From NCBI RefSeq assembly GCF_000019165.1, contig NC_010337.2, positions 413,501 through 477,500 of the forward strand: DNA of 64,000 nt, written 5' to 3'. A model generated the notes under the pieces. It had not been told where the DNA came from. It worked only from the letters and a program-made list of their open reading frames with translations, and ran no database searches. The translations under genes were made by a program, and so were the position numbers. Of the stretch, positions 49,670 to 58,876 are shown one piece after another. The stretch's first letter is position 1, and the number at the start of each line of letters is the position of its first letter. This stretch comes from Heliomicrobium modesticaldum Ice1 (GTDB lineage: Bacteria > Bacillota > Desulfitobacteriia > Heliobacteriales > Heliobacteriaceae).

Positions 49670-50260
49670 TCAATCGACTCCATTGTTCCCGGCCCGCCGC
49701 AGGATCTCCAGCAAGGCCTGGGTGGTGATGGGCGCGCCGCGCCGGACGTGATCCGCCCCTTGCATCTTCCCCGTATCGCCGGTGCCGATAATCACCGGGA
49801 TGGGCAGTTGGGTCAGTGTCTCCACCGTATCCCCTTCCAGGTAGCGGTTGCCCGGCGGTTCGGGGTAGCCGTTCTTGTCTACAGGACCATCCACAAGGCG
49901 ACCGTAGCGGTCAACCGACTGGTCGACGGTGATCCCTTCCGCGCCCAGGGTGTTGGAAGCCACCGCTACAGCGCCGATCAACTCAATCCGGTCGTCGTGG
50001 CTGATTTCCCAAAGCGCCTGTTCCCCTTTCCCCATCCCGACGGCGCCCCGGTCGTCGACCATGACTACGACTGGATCGTGGGGCGTAGACAGGATCATCT
50101 GGGCCAGCTTCTTGCCGGTCACCGGCGTCGGGTTGCCTGCCGATAGAGAAATGCACCGCCCACCGATACGCCGCGTCGCTGATTCGACGGCCTTCCGGGC
50201 GACCTTGTCGCCGTCGGTGATGACGATGACTCGTCGTTTTCTCGCTGTTTCCGCCGTCAT
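49670..50260 (-). CDS. spoVAE: Stage V sporulation protein AE (SpoVAEa type)
   Basis: This is the cytoplasmic SpoVAEa-type protein of the spoVA group, which serves uptake of dipicolinic acid into the spore. The 196-residue protein has KRRVIVITDGDKVARKAVE at the start, SLSAGNPTPVTGK near 38, VVVMVDDRGAVGMGKGEQAL near 64 and VPVIIGTGDTGKM-like PIPVIIGTGDTGKM near 155. It is directly followed by spoVAF, as in Bacillus. The channel-forming genes spoVAC, spoVAD and spoVAEb, which usually precede it, are absent from this locus. Confidence 0.88.
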   Translation of the reverse strand: MTAETARKRRVIVITDGDKVARKAVESATRRIGGRCISLSAGNPTPVTGKKLAQMILSTPHDPVVVMVDDRGAVGMGKGEQALWEISHDDRIELIGAVAVASNTLGAEGITVDQSVDRYGRLVDGPVDKNGYPEPPGNRYLEGDTVETLTQLPIPVIIGTGDTGKMQGADHVRRGAPITTQALLEILRRAGNNGVD

Positions 50261-50277
50261 GCGTCACACCTCCCCGA

Positions 50278-50475
50278 CTAGTATGAATCGTGATCGGCTC
50301 TTTTTATGCGCAAAAAAAGACCTGCCGGGATTTCCCGGTCAGGTCCCTGTTTCCACACAAGGATCGCTTCCTTCGGCGGCTTTTCACCCCGCCAGGTCCA
50401 CCAGGCGCCTACGCCGCCAAGCAACGCCAGCAACAGGATGCCAACGATCCAACGGCGTCTCTTTGGAGCGTTCAA
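50278..50475 (-). CDS. Small single-span membrane protein upstream of spoVAE
   Basis: No family was recognised. The 65-residue product has a basic N-terminus (MNAPKRRR), one membrane helix (WIVGILLLALLGGVGAWWTW) and a short hydrophilic tail outside or in the forespore. The start is a TTG 8 bases after GAGGTGG. It occupies the place between sigF and spoVAE where Bacillus has spoVAA-spoVAEb, and ends 17 bp before spoVAE, so it may share that transcript. Confidence 0.5.
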   Translation of the reverse strand: MNAPKRRRWIVGILLLALLGGVGAWWTWRGEKPPKEAILVWKQGPDREIPAGLFLRIKRADHDSY

Positions 50476-50675
50476 CGAGCATCACCACCTCGTCAGACGC
50501 GCGCCGTCGCTACAACTTCCACGTCGATTCGGCTGCGTCATGATTATATGTCGTGTATGTAGGCGCTGACGCCATTTCCTTTGGACCGCCCTCCTATTGT
50601 ATAGCCGGTCGCTACGGCTTGCCGATGGCTTTAATGTAATCGATGTCTTCCTTTTTTAGCCTGTCCCTTTCCTCG

Positions 50676-50760
50676 CCGCTTATGCCTCAGCCGCTTAAAG
50701 CCCGCTTAATGCCCCAGCCGTTTATGTCCTGTCTGCTTATGCCCTGTCTGCCTAATGCGT
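50676..50760. repeat. Degenerate tandem repeats of about 15 bp after sigF
   Basis: Five to six variants of CCGCTTATGCCCCAG (for example CTGCTTATGCCCTGT) lie head to tail directly behind the sigF stop. They are not within a convincing gene. Confidence 0.6.
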
Positions 50761-50770
50761 CGTCTTCTGC

Positions 50771-51565
50771 TCACGCCCCGTCCTCATGGGGCGGCGTTTG
50801 GCTCAGCATGTCGCGGATCTTTTTCAGCGCCGCGCGTTCGATGCGAGAGATTTGCACCTGTGAGAGACCAACCAGCGTGGCCACCTCTGTCTGCGTTTTG
50901 TCCTGGAAAAAGCGCATCTCTAAAATTTCCCGCTCCCTCGCGGCCAGACGGGACAGGACATCCTTCAAAGCCAGGTGATCAAACCATGCGCTTTCCTCGG
51001 TTCCCACGGAGGCCAGTTGGTCTAAAAGAAAGATGGGATCGCCGTCATCCTGGTAGAGGGTCTCATGGATCGAGGTGGGGAGTTGGACCGCCTCCAGCGC
51101 CTCGACCACATCCTCCACAGGCATGTTCATGGCGCCGGCGATCTCCTGCACCGTCGGCTCCCGTCCCAAGGAGCCGTTCAGCTCCTGCCGGACCCGGTGG
51201 ATGCGCTGGGCGATCTCCTTATAGGATCGGCTGACCTTCACCGGGCTGTCGTCGCGGAGAAAACGCCGGATTTCGCCGACGATCATGGGGACAGCGTAGG
51301 TGCTGAAGCGGACATTATAGGAGAGATCGAACTTATCGATAGCCTTGATCAGGCCAATCACGCCGATCTGGAAGAGATCCTCCAACTCATAGCCCCGGTG
51401 CTGGAAGCGCTGGACCAGGTTGAAGACGAGGCGCAGGTTGCACTGGATCAGCCGTTCCCTCGCGTCGCCATCGCCATCCTTGGCCAACCGGAGCAGCCGT
51501 GTCGTCTCTTCCTCGCCGAGAAGGGGAAAACGGGGGAGGTTCATCTCCGAAAGCCGTTGATTCAT
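50771..51565 (-). CDS. sigF: RNA polymerase sporulation sigma factor F
   Basis: Sigma-F is the first forespore-specific sigma factor. The 264-residue protein has region 2 (LFQIGVIGLIKAIDKFDLSYNVRFSTYAVPMI near 65-96), region 3 (REPTVQEIAGAMNMPVEDVVEAL near 136) and region 4 with a helix-turn-helix (KTQTEVATLVGLSQVQISRIER near 228). It is the third gene of spoIIAA-spoIIAB-sigF, starting 13 bp after spoIIAB, so its activity should be restrained by SpoIIAB and released by SpoIIAA as in Bacillus. Confidence 0.97.
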   Translation of the reverse strand: MNQRLSEMNLPRFPLLGEEETTRLLRLAKDGDGDARERLIQCNLRLVFNLVQRFQHRGYELEDLFQIGVIGLIKAIDKFDLSYNVRFSTYAVPMIVGEIRRFLRDDSPVKVSRSYKEIAQRIHRVRQELNGSLGREPTVQEIAGAMNMPVEDVVEALEAVQLPTSIHETLYQDDGDPIFLLDQLASVGTEESAWFDHLALKDVLSRLAAREREILEMRFFQDKTQTEVATLVGLSQVQISRIERAALKKIRDMLSQTPPHEDGA

Positions 51566-51578
51566 GGCGCCCCCCGCC

Positions 51579-52019
51579 TCACTGCACGGCCCGCATCGCC
51601 TGGCGACAGGCCTTGTACATGCGCACCCGCGTCCCGCGGCCTACCTGGGAGTCCACATCCACTTTGTCCATAAAGGATTGCATAAAAACAAAGCCCATGC
51701 CCATCCGGTCGCCAAGGGTTGAAAAGGCCGGTTCCATCGCCTTGGCTACGTCGACGATGCCGCGGCCGTAATCCTCCACGATCACCTCCAGCCCTTCCGG
51801 GTCAGCGGTGATCGTCAGGTATACGAGGCCGTTGGGACGGTTCTGGTAGCCATGCAGGATGGCGTTGGAAACGGCTTCCGACACGGCCACCTTGGCGTCA
51901 TCGAGATCGGTTAAGGTAAAATCCATTCCGGCGAGCATGGTCGCCACGATCACCCGGGCCAACGCGACGTTCTCAGGAATGCTCGGAAACTCCAGCTTGA
52001 CCTGGTTTTTCGTCTTCAA
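51579..52019 (-). CDS. spoIIAB: Anti-sigma F factor, serine kinase
   Basis: SpoIIAB binds sigma-F and phosphorylates SpoIIAA. The 146-residue protein has the GHKL ATPase motifs: N-box VSEAVSNAILHGYQN near residue 45, G1 box VEDYGRGIVDV near 80 and G2 DRMGMGFVFMQSFMD near 104. It overlaps spoIIAA by 4 bp, giving the tight stoichiometry known for this switch. Length equals the Bacillus protein. Confidence 0.97.
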   Translation of the reverse strand: MKTKNQVKLEFPSIPENVALARVIVATMLAGMDFTLTDLDDAKVAVSEAVSNAILHGYQNRPNGLVYLTITADPEGLEVIVEDYGRGIVDVAKAMEPAFSTLGDRMGMGFVFMQSFMDKVDVDSQVGRGTRVRMYKACRQAMRAVQ

Positions 52020-52372
52020 CCCGTCTTCCCTCCTTCCAGCGCCCGCAGCGCCTCGACCTCGTTGGCATACCCCTCCATAAGCTTGTACATGCCTGAAAGC
52101 TCGATGATGCGATGGACCGACCGGGTGGGGCCGGCCAGGGCCACCTTGCCACCCAGCGCTTTTACCCGTTTGTAGCGGCCGAGGATGAAGCCGATGCCGG
52201 AACTGTCGATGAAGTCGACACCGCGCAGGTTAAAGACGAGGTGTTTGGCCTTCTGGCGCTCGATCTCCTTATCGAGTCGCGGCCGCAGCGCCTCGGCGGC
52301 GCACAGGTCGATCTCCCCTTGAAGGCGCACCACCAGCGCGTTGCCATTGCGGTCTATATCCAAATCCACCAT
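52016..52372 (-). CDS. spoIIAA: Anti-anti-sigma F factor
   Basis: SpoIIAA is the STAS-domain antagonist that, when dephosphorylated by SpoIIE, frees sigma-F from SpoIIAB. The 118-residue protein has LRGVDFIDSSGIGFILGRYKRV, in which the serine of DSSG (near residue 58) is the phosphorylation site. The ATG follows AAAGGCGGTG. It is the first gene of the operon, downstream of the dacF terminator, as in Bacillus. A sigma-H promoter would be expected upstream but could not be read with confidence. Confidence 0.96.
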   Translation of the reverse strand: MVDLDIDRNGNALVVRLQGEIDLCAAEALRPRLDKEIERQKAKHLVFNLRGVDFIDSSGIGFILGRYKRVKALGGKVALAGPTRSVHRIIELSGMYKLMEGYANEVEALRALEGGKTG

Positions 52373-52437
52373 GGTTCACCGCCTTTATAAAAATGCCCTT
52401 TATTTTCCAGTTTAATAGAAAAACCTTTTTTTGTAAA

Positions 52438-52466
52438 TAGAAAAAGCGAAGGTCTGCACCTTCGCT
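52438..52466 (-). terminator. Terminator of dacF
   Basis: On the minus strand AGCGAAGGT pairs with ACCTTCGCT and is followed by TTTTCTATTT. It separates dacF from the spoIIA operon. Confidence 0.85.
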
Positions 52467-52541
52467 CCGCTTGCTACTATGCGTCTGCCCTTCATTATGA
52501 TCTTGATTCGAATGGTCTTTTGCGAACCGTTTTGCCAACTC

Positions 52542-53702
52542 TTACCGGATCCCGTACATCGCCTGCCAGATCTTCGTCAGTTCCATCGTCAGGGTGCCCT
52601 TCGGCACATCCTCTTTGGCGACGAGGTCGATGCGGCTCACTTCCTGGCCGTTCTGCACAATGACGAGGTCACCCAGTTTCTGGCCTTGGGCGATTGGCGC
52701 CGTGGCATAGGGCTCTAACTCGACGCGCGATTCGATGCCCTTCTCTTTTCCCCGCTCCACGATCAGGCCCGGTTTGCCTTGGGCCACGACCTGGACCCTT
52801 TCCTTGCGCCCTTTGCCGACGGCGACCTCACCCAAGGGCTCTCCCGGCTTGGCCACCGACTTGAAGGTATAGCGGGAAAAGCCGTAGTTGTAGAGCTTCA
52901 TCGACTCCTTGAAGTGGCCCCGGATTTCAGGAACGCCGAAGACGGAAGCGATCAGCCGCAGGTTGTCTCTTTCCACCGTCGAGACGAGACAATACTTGGC
53001 TTCGCTCGTCCAGCCCGTCTTAAAACCGTCCGTTCCCGGATACCACCAGAGCAGGCGGTTATGGTTGTCCAACTGCATCGGCTTGGAACTGCTCTCTCGG
53101 ATCTTGTGGTGCTTGATAGCGACAAACTGCATGAGTGTGGGATGTTTCAAAGCCTCACGAGCGATGACGGCCATGTCATGGGCCGAGGTGTAGTGGTTGT
53201 CCACCGGCAGTCCATGGGGGTTCATAAAATGGGTGTCCTTCAAGCCCAGTGACTGCGCCTTTTTGTTCATGTCGTCCACATATGCCTCATAGGAGCCGCT
53301 AATGTGCTCGGCCACCGCCACACAGGCGTCATTGGCGGAATGGACGGCAATGGAGATCAAGAGATCGCGCATGACCATCTCTTCCCCCGGTTCCAGATAA
53401 ATCTGGGAACCGCCCATCTCGAAAGCCCGCTGGCTGGTGACCACCTTGTCATCCAGGCTGGCCTTGCCCTGTTCGATCGCTTCGAAGGCGACAAGCAGGG
53501 TCATCAGTTTCGTCACGCTGGCGGGCGCCACCCGCTTGTGGGAGTTCTTTTCAAAAAGGATGGCGCCAGTCGTGGGATCCATGAGCACCGCTGAGTCGGC
53601 CTGCGTCTCCAAAGGCGGCGCCGCCCAAGCCTGCACCGGGATCAGGGATGCCAGGAAAAAGAAAACCATGGCCAGCGAAAGGCGGAACGTCGAACGCTTC
53701 AA
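52542..53702 (-). CDS. dacF: D-alanyl-D-alanine carboxypeptidase
   Basis: This low-molecular-weight penicillin-binding protein trims peptidoglycan stem peptides; DacF acts in the forespore and affects cortex cross-linking. The 386-residue precursor has a signal sequence ending near AWAAPP. The SxxK motif is in APASVTKLMTLL near residue 62, SxN in IAVHSANDACVAVAEHI near 117 and KTG in DGFKTGWTSEAKYC near 230. A C-terminal beta domain (about 285-360) and an amphipathic tail end the protein, as in DacF/PBP5 types. It lies directly upstream of the spoIIA operon, the Bacillus arrangement. Confidence 0.94.
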   Translation of the reverse strand: MKRSTFRLSLAMVFFFLASLIPVQAWAAPPLETQADSAVLMDPTTGAILFEKNSHKRVAPASVTKLMTLLVAFEAIEQGKASLDDKVVTSQRAFEMGGSQIYLEPGEEMVMRDLLISIAVHSANDACVAVAEHISGSYEAYVDDMNKKAQSLGLKDTHFMNPHGLPVDNHYTSAHDMAVIAREALKHPTLMQFVAIKHHKIRESSSKPMQLDNHNRLLWWYPGTDGFKTGWTSEAKYCLVSTVERDNLRLIASVFGVPEIRGHFKESMKLYNYGFSRYTFKSVAKPGEPLGEVAVGKGRKERVQVVAQGKPGLIVERGKEKGIESRVELEPYATAPIAQGQKLGDLVIVQNGQEVSRIDLVAKEDVPKGTLTMELTKIWQAMYGIR

Positions 53703-53767
53703 ATATCCTTCCCCCTCTGAAAGTCCGTCTGTTCTTTAGACCTCATTATCTCCAGGGGGGAAACGGG

Positions 53768-54268
53768 TCATTCTGTTCCGTCGGGGCGGTACAGGTAGCG
53801 CCGGCCAAAACCGGTGCGGTTTTCGGTGATCCAGACCTCCCGGGCCGCAAATCGGTACAACTCGTTTTTCCGCAATTCCAGCATCAAACGGGGTTCACGG
53901 AGGAAACGGCTGAAGAAGGAAAAACGCGCCCCGAAGGCCGCTGTCGCCCAGGAACGCTCTTTCCAGTCAGAGACCATCGCCAGCGTGCCCGCCATCTGGA
54001 GGCCTCGGATGCCGCCGTAATCGTCCGGTTCATTGAAGACGGTCGCCGCCGCTTCCACAGGCGTCTCGCCAGCAGCGGCTCCATGGCGTGACGCGGGGCT
54101 GGAAAAAAAGTAGAACTGAAAGTCCCGGCAGACGTAGTAGACCGGCGCCAACCAGGGGCTGTTGGCCCGTTCCCCTTCCGAGACGGCCAGCGCCATCGCG
54201 CTATGTTCGGCCGCAATGGATTCGGCCAACCGGCGCAGTTCCGGCGGGGAGGGTTCCTGCAGTTTCAT
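53768..54268 (-). CDS. Pyridoxamine 5'-phosphate oxidase-like flavin-binding protein
   Basis: The 166-residue protein has the split-barrel pattern of FMN-binding PNPOx-like proteins (MALAVSEGERANSPWLAPVYYVC near 24, FYFFSSPASRHG near 53, GLQMAGTLAMVSD near 90). It resembles the YhbP/UPF0306 group more than true pyridoxine oxidase. The C-terminal WITENRTGFGRRYLY is beta-rich. Its biochemical role is not established. It starts 18 bp after the pyrimidine-nucleoside phosphorylase stop and may be the last gene of the xerD-deoB-pdp transcript. Confidence 0.72.
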   Translation of the reverse strand: MKLQEPSPPELRRLAESIAAEHSAMALAVSEGERANSPWLAPVYYVCRDFQFYFFSSPASRHGAAAGETPVEAAATVFNEPDDYGGIRGLQMAGTLAMVSDWKERSWATAAFGARFSFFSRFLREPRLMLELRKNELYRFAAREVWITENRTGFGRRYLYRPDGTE

Positions 54269-54286
54269 CGGTCGCTCGCTTTCATG

Positions 54287-55705
54287 TCAATGCACCTCTC
54301 CCAAGATCAGCGGCAACGGCGCCAAAGCACCGTTCTCCTCTTCCCCGCCGGGACCGATGGCGTAGGCGTCGCTCACCGCCTGCGCCGCCGCCTGCCAGCG
54401 ACTGTCGTTGGCGAAAACCTCTGCCAGCACGTCGCCGGCTTTGACAGTGTCGCCGATGCGCTTGTGGATGACAACACCCACCGCCGGATCGATGGGATCC
54501 CCTTTCTGTTGCCGCCCTGCGCCGAGCAATGCGGCTGCGCGACCGACGGCCATCGCATCGAGGGCGGTGACCAGGCCCCCATGGCTGGCCCGCACCGGTT
54601 GCCGGATCGACGCTTGCGGCAGGAGGGTCTCCGGCGCGTCGGCCACGCGGCTGTCGCCGCCCTGCGCCGCAACGAAGCGGCGAAAACGTTCCAGGGCAGC
54701 GCCCGATGTGAGGGTTGTTTCAGCCAGGTGCAACCCGGCCTCGACAGAATCGGCCTTGCCGGCCATCCAGGCCAACCGGGCCGCCAGTTCCAACGTCACC
54801 GTGCGCAGGTCCGCCGATATGGGGCCGAAGCCGCATTCGTCGCGGTTGGCCAGGATGGCGATTGCTTCGGCCACCTCGAGGGCGTTGCCGACGGCGTTGC
54901 CGAGGGGCTGTTCCATCGCCGTAAGCAACGCCGCCGTACGCCGCCCGAGCCGGTTGCCGATGGCGACCATCGCCCTGGCCAATTCCTTCGCATCGTCCTG
55001 GTTTTTCATGAAGGCCCCCCGCCCCACCTTCACATCAAGCAGGATGGCGTCAGCGCCGGCAGCCAGCTTTTTGCTCATCACACTGGAGGCGATCAGGGGG
55101 ATCGATTCGACGGTGGCCGTCACGTCCCGGAGTGCGTAGAGCTTCTGATCGGCGGGCACCAGATTGGCCGTCTGGCCGGCCACTGCCACATGAATGTCCT
55201 TGACCTGGGCCAGAAATTTCTCCCGGCTCAGGTCGATGGAAAGACCGGGAATGCTTTCAAGCTTGTCCAGGGTCCCCCCCGTATGTCCCAAACCGCGCCC
55301 GGACATCTTCGCCACCGGGATCCCCATGGCCGCCACCAGCGGCGCCAGGATCAGGGTCGTCGTATCGCCGACGCCGCCGGTGCTGTGCTTGTCCACCTTG
55401 ATGCCGGGGATGGGCGACAGGTCCACCGTCTCACCCGAGGTGACCATGGCCTCGGTCAAAGCGGCCGTTTCGGCCTCCGTCATCCCCCGCAGGAAGACGG
55501 CCATTGCCCAGGCGGCCGCTTGGTAATCTGTTACACAGTGGCGCTCACCGTTATCGAGAGATTCCTCGTCACCCGACCTTAGCGCGTTGGCCTCTTGATT
55601 GACGAACGGCTTCCCCTTGGCGAAGCCGTGGATGAAAAAGCGGATCTCCTCCGCTGTGAGTTCCCCGCCGTCGCGTTTCTTGGCGATGATGTCATAGGCC
55701 CGCAT
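54287..55705 (-). CDS. pdp: Pyrimidine-nucleoside phosphorylase with an inserted segment
   Basis: The enzyme cleaves uridine and thymidine with phosphate, giving base and (deoxy)ribose 1-phosphate, which DeoB then converts. The 472-residue protein has the family signature [16 protein letters not shown] near 140, [15 protein letters not shown] near 112 and [13 protein letters not shown] near 212. Residues about 32-57 (from KPFVNQEAN to NGERHC) are an insertion absent from Bacillus Pdp, placed between the helices GFAKG and VTDYQAA. The ATG at 55705 follows GAGGAGGTGCG and overlaps the deoB end by 14 bp. Bacillus has punA at this position. Confidence 0.93.
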   Translation of the reverse strand: MRAYDIIAKKRDGGELTAEEIRFFIHGFAKGKPFVNQEANALRSGDEESLDNGERHCVTDYQAAAWAMAVFLRGMTEAETAALTEAMVTSGETVDLSPIPGIKVDKHSTGGVGDTTTLILAPLVAAMGIPVAKMSGRGLGHTGGTLDKLESIPGLSIDLSREKFLAQVKDIHVAVAGQTANLVPADQKLYALRDVTATVESIPLIASSVMSKKLAAGADAILLDVKVGRGAFMKNQDDAKELARAMVAIGNRLGRRTAALLTAMEQPLGNAVGNALEVAEAIAILANRDECGFGPISADLRTVTLELAARLAWMAGKADSVEAGLHLAETTLTSGAALERFRRFVAAQGGDSRVADAPETLLPQASIRQPVRASHGGLVTALDAMAVGRAAALLGAGRQQKGDPIDPAVGVVIHKRIGDTVKAGDVLAEVFANDSRWQAAAQAVSDAYAIGPGGEEENGALAPLPLILGEVH

Positions 55706-56870
55706 GGCGCACCTCCTCGATGACCTGCCCCACGCCGAGCGGCGGCAGGCCAAGCCAGGCGAGGACCGTTTCGCCCACGTCGGCGAATGTTGAACGGACC
55801 CCCACATTGACACCAGCCGGCGTCTTGCGTCCCGTCAATAAAACCGGCACATACTCGCGAGAGTGATCTGTTGACGCCGTAGTAGGGTCGCAGCCGTGGT
55901 CCGCCGTCAGGATCAGCAGGTCCTCCGGCGCAAGCGCCGCCAAGATTTCCGGCAGGCGGGAGTCAAAGTCTTGCAACGCCCGGGCATAGCCTTCCGGGTC
56001 GTTGCGATGGCCGTAGTGCATGTCGAAGTCGACCAGGTTGGTCATGATCAGCCCCTGCTCCACCTCCTGCATGTAGGCGAGGGTGCAGTCGACACCCTCC
56101 ATGTTCGACCGGGTCGACACATGACGGGAGAAGCCCTGGCCGGCATAGATATCGTAAATCTTGCCGACGGCAGCGACCTCCTGACCGGCCTCGCCGATGA
56201 CGTCGAAGACCAATCGGCCCGGCGGCTTCAGCGAGTAGTCGTGGCGGTTCGTCGTCCGCCGAAAGGCCGTCGGCACACCGACGAAAGGACGGGCGATGAC
56301 GCGGCCTACGGCATGGTCGCCCTGCAGGATCTGGCGGGCGATCTGGCAATAGCGGTACAGTTCCTCCAAGGGGATGACCTCTTCATGGGCGGCGATCTGA
56401 AAGACCGAATCGGCCGAGGTGTAGACGATGGGTGCGCCTGTCGCCATATGCGCTTCGCCGAGGCGCTCGATGATCTCCGTCCCCGAGGCCGCCACATTGC
56501 CGAGGGTATTGCGGCCGATGGCCTTTTCAAAAGCCGCCATCACCTCAGGCGGGAAACCGTCCGGGTAGACGGGAAAAGGCTTGTCCAGCACGACGCCGGC
56601 CAGTTCCCAGTGTCCGGTCGTCGTATCCTTGCCGGGCGCCCGTTCGGCCATCTTGCCAAAAGCCCCATCCGGCCGTTCCACCGGTGCCACACCGTCGATG
56701 GCGTCAATGTTGCCGAGACCGAGCTTGGCCAGATGGGGCAGGTGCAGACCGCCGACAGCCCGGGCGGTATTGGCCAGGGTGTGGCTGCCCCGGTCGCCGT
56801 AACGGTCAGCGTCCGGCAGTTCCCCGATGCCCACACTGTCTAAGACGATGAGAATGACGCGTTTTTTCAT
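55692..56870 (-). CDS. deoB: Phosphopentomutase
   Basis: DeoB interconverts (deoxy)ribose 1- and 5-phosphates in nucleoside salvage. The 392-residue protein belongs to the alkaline-phosphatase superfamily: [17 protein letters not shown] near residue 5 holds the first metal aspartate, ANTARAVGG follows, and [16 protein letters not shown] near 285 and [14 protein letters not shown] near 325 hold the other metal ligands. The ATG at 56870 follows AGGGGAAGAG; a longer frame would run into xerD. It lies 31 bp after xerD and overlaps pdp, matching the Bacillus order ripX-drm-nucleoside phosphorylase. Confidence 0.95.
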   Translation of the reverse strand: MKKRVILIVLDSVGIGELPDADRYGDRGSHTLANTARAVGGLHLPHLAKLGLGNIDAIDGVAPVERPDGAFGKMAERAPGKDTTTGHWELAGVVLDKPFPVYPDGFPPEVMAAFEKAIGRNTLGNVAASGTEIIERLGEAHMATGAPIVYTSADSVFQIAAHEEVIPLEELYRYCQIARQILQGDHAVGRVIARPFVGVPTAFRRTTNRHDYSLKPPGRLVFDVIGEAGQEVAAVGKIYDIYAGQGFSRHVSTRSNMEGVDCTLAYMQEVEQGLIMTNLVDFDMHYGHRNDPEGYARALQDFDSRLPEILAALAPEDLLILTADHGCDPTTASTDHSREYVPVLLTGRKTPAGVNVGVRSTFADVGETVLAWLGLPPLGVGQVIEEVRHAGL

Positions 56871-56901
56871 TTCTCTTCCCCTCTTTTGCCAACATCTTTG
56901 A

Positions 56902-57819
56902 CTAGCCCGGCTCCTCGCGCTGCGCCCTGACCGCCAGACGTGCTCGCGGGTGGCTGCGGTCATAGACCTCTCGCAGCCGTCCCATCGTCAAGTGGGTATA
57001 GATCTGGGTCGTCGACACGTCGGCGTGACCGAGCATCTCCTGGACGGCGCGCAGATCGGCGCCGTTAGACAGCAGGTGGGTGGCGAAAGAGTGGCGCAAT
57101 GTATGGGGCGTGACTTCCTTCGCAATGCCTGCCTCAGCAGCATAAGCCTTGAGGATCTTCCAAAAACCCTGCCTGGTCAGCGGCTTGCCCCGCTGATTCA
57201 AAAAGAGATGCTTTTCCGCCCCATGTCCCGCTAGTGTCCCGCGCGTCCGGGAGAGGTATTCTTCTATAGCGGCGGCGGCAAGACCGCCCAGCGGCACGAT
57301 CCGCTCCTTCATCCCCTTGCCCACCACCCGCACCAGCCCCAGATCGAGGCGAACCTGATCGAGCGTCAGGGCGATCAGTTCACTCACCCGCAAACCGCAG
57401 GCGTACATGGTTTCCAACATGGCACGATCCCGCAGGCCCACAATTGTTCTGGGCGGTGCCTGCAGCAAAGCCGCCACTTCCTCCACGTTGAGCACATCGG
57501 GCAGGAGACGCTGCAACCGGGGGCCGTCGATCAACTCAGTCGGATCGTCCCGGCGGATGGCCTCGTCAAACAAAAAGCCGAAATAGCCCTTGATGGCCGC
57601 CAGCCGCCGCGCCCGCGTGGCCGCCGACAAACCGCGCCGATAGGTGTGGTAGAGGTAGTCCTGAAGATCGGAACGGGTTACATCGGCCGGATCGCCGATG
57701 CCTCGTTCCGCCAAAAAGGCGGCCAGATCGGCCAGGTCGCGACGGTAGGCGTCGATGGTGTTACCCGACAGCCCGCGTTCCACTGCCAGGTGAGCGAGAA
57801 AGGCATCGCCGTGACGCAT
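56902..57819 (-). CDS. xerD: Site-specific tyrosine recombinase
   Basis: XerD with XerC resolves chromosome dimers at dif. The 305-residue protein has the N-terminal SAM-like domain ([27 protein letters not shown]) and the catalytic domain. Catalytic residues are visible: Arg in CGLRVSEL near 150, Lys in KGMKERIVP region near 175, [12 protein letters not shown] near 243, His in [14 protein letters not shown] near 269 and Tyr in the same segment near 278. The ATG at 57819 follows GGTTGAGGG; a longer frame lacks a site. Conserved neighbours deoB and YqzK-like support XerD over a phage integrase. Confidence 0.94.
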   Translation of the reverse strand: MRHGDAFLAHLAVERGLSGNTIDAYRRDLADLAAFLAERGIGDPADVTRSDLQDYLYHTYRRGLSAATRARRLAAIKGYFGFLFDEAIRRDDPTELIDGPRLQRLLPDVLNVEEVAALLQAPPRTIVGLRDRAMLETMYACGLRVSELIALTLDQVRLDLGLVRVVGKGMKERIVPLGGLAAAAIEEYLSRTRGTLAGHGAEKHLFLNQRGKPLTRQGFWKILKAYAAEAGIAKEVTPHTLRHSFATHLLSNGADLRAVQEMLGHADVSTTQIYTHLTMGRLREVYDRSHPRARLAVRAQREEPG

Positions 57820-57877
57820 CGCCCTCAACCCCTTTTGGCGTTGTTTTCGACTTTTATCCGCTTCTTTCCTCCACAAA

Positions 57878-57922
57878 GAAAAAAGCAAACCGCACCCCAC
57901 GCCGGAGACTAGCCGGTTTGCT
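57878..57922 (-). terminator. Terminator of the mntR-like gene
   Basis: On the minus strand AGCAAACCG pairs with CGGTTTGCT across a loop of about 21 bases and is followed by TTTTTC. Confidence 0.78.
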
Positions 57923-58015
57923 CCCTTTATCTGCTTTGGCCCATACCGTTTACCCAGCCATCGCCTGCCGGGCCGCCGCTGCCAACCGTCGCGCAGCGAT
58001 TCGGTTAAGAGCAGA

Positions 58016-58489
58016 TCACGATGATTGTTTTTCCCGTCGAAACTGTTCGTAATCGCTCATGATGTCCGGTCTGGTTCTTAAAAACTCGACAAAATCCGTC
58101 AGACAGACCAAGGTCTTTTCACCGACCGTGTGCTCCATCTTTTCCGTCTCCTGCAGCACCTCTTCAGGCAACCCGATGAGGCGCAGAAAGCGTTCGATCG
58201 TGTTGTGTCGGCGCAGCAGAAACCGCCCCGTCTCCCGCCCTTTGTCCGTGAGCACGATGATCCCGTACTTTTCGTATTTTACCCAGAGCGCCTCGGCCAG
58301 TTTCTGGACCATCTTGGTCGCCGATGGTGGCTGCACATTGAGCGCCGCCGCCAGGTCGTGGACGCGTGTGAAGCCTTGATCCTGACAGAGCCGGTAAATC
58401 ATCTCCAGGTAGTCCTCCATTGAAGCCGTGAGGCAGTCCTCTTCTTTTTTCATGTACTCGCGAAAGGTAAAAAACTCATCACCGGCCAT
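58016..58489 (-). CDS. mntR: DtxR-family manganese-responsive transcriptional regulator, MntR-like
   Basis: This metal-dependent repressor should sense Mn2+ (or Fe2+) and control metal uptake or export. The 157-residue protein has the winged helix ([23 protein letters not shown] near 42-64) and the dimerisation/metal domain, without an SH3-like third domain, as in MntR. The metal residues of Bacillus MntR have counterparts: Asp and Glu in [10 protein letters not shown] near 24-30, His in [12 protein letters not shown] near 94 and Glu-x2-Glu-His in [11 protein letters not shown] near 113-119. The ATG follows AAAGGGGTGG. In Bacillus the fur gene holds this place, next to yqzK. Confidence 0.87.
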   Translation of the reverse strand: MAGDEFFTFREYMKKEEDCLTASMEDYLEMIYRLCQDQGFTRVHDLAAALNVQPPSATKMVQKLAEALWVKYEKYGIIVLTDKGRETGRFLLRRHNTIERFLRLIGLPEEVLQETEKMEHTVGEKTLVCLTDFVEFLRTRPDIMSDYEQFRREKQSS

Positions 58490-58529
58490 GGCGCCACCCC
58501 TTTTGCTCCCTCAAACCGGTCTTGGCCGC

Positions 58530-58772
58530 TCAAGGCTTTTTTGCCGTCCATTCCTTCCATTTCATCACGAACTGTTCCATCAGCGGCGTTTCCCGCTGCT
58601 CCACCCGCAGCGGCTGTCCCGTCGGCCGTTCCTCCTTCGGTGTCGTGGCGGCCGTCTGTTCGGCATAATTCAGAAAAGGCGGCACGAGCAGCCCCAACAG
58701 AAGCAGCACCACCAACACCCGGACGATCGTCCGGATTCGGCGCCGCACCTTCGTGACGAGTAGGAGCATCAT
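58530..58772 (-). CDS. YqzK-like membrane protein (DUF4227)
   Basis: The 80-residue protein has one membrane helix (IRTIVRVLVVLLLLGLLVPPFLNYAEQ) after a short basic N-terminus. A hydrophilic tail ends in EQFVMKWKEWTAKKP. It matches the size and layout of Bacillus YqzK, whose gene also lies beside xerD/ripX; function is unknown. The ATG at 58772 follows GGAGG by 8 bases; a longer frame to 58823 has no site. The mntR-like gene starts 40 bp downstream. Confidence 0.68.
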   Translation of the reverse strand: MMLLLVTKVRRRIRTIVRVLVVLLLLGLLVPPFLNYAEQTAATTPKEERPTGQPLRVEQRETPLMEQFVMKWKEWTAKKP

Positions 58773-58876
58773 CTTCACTACCTCCTCCAAAGCTTTTCTT
58801 TTCTCCACTTTCCGTGTAGCCAAGGCGCTGTCAGGCCAAACTAGCCCTAGTCGACCTGTTGAAAGGAGGGACTTTT

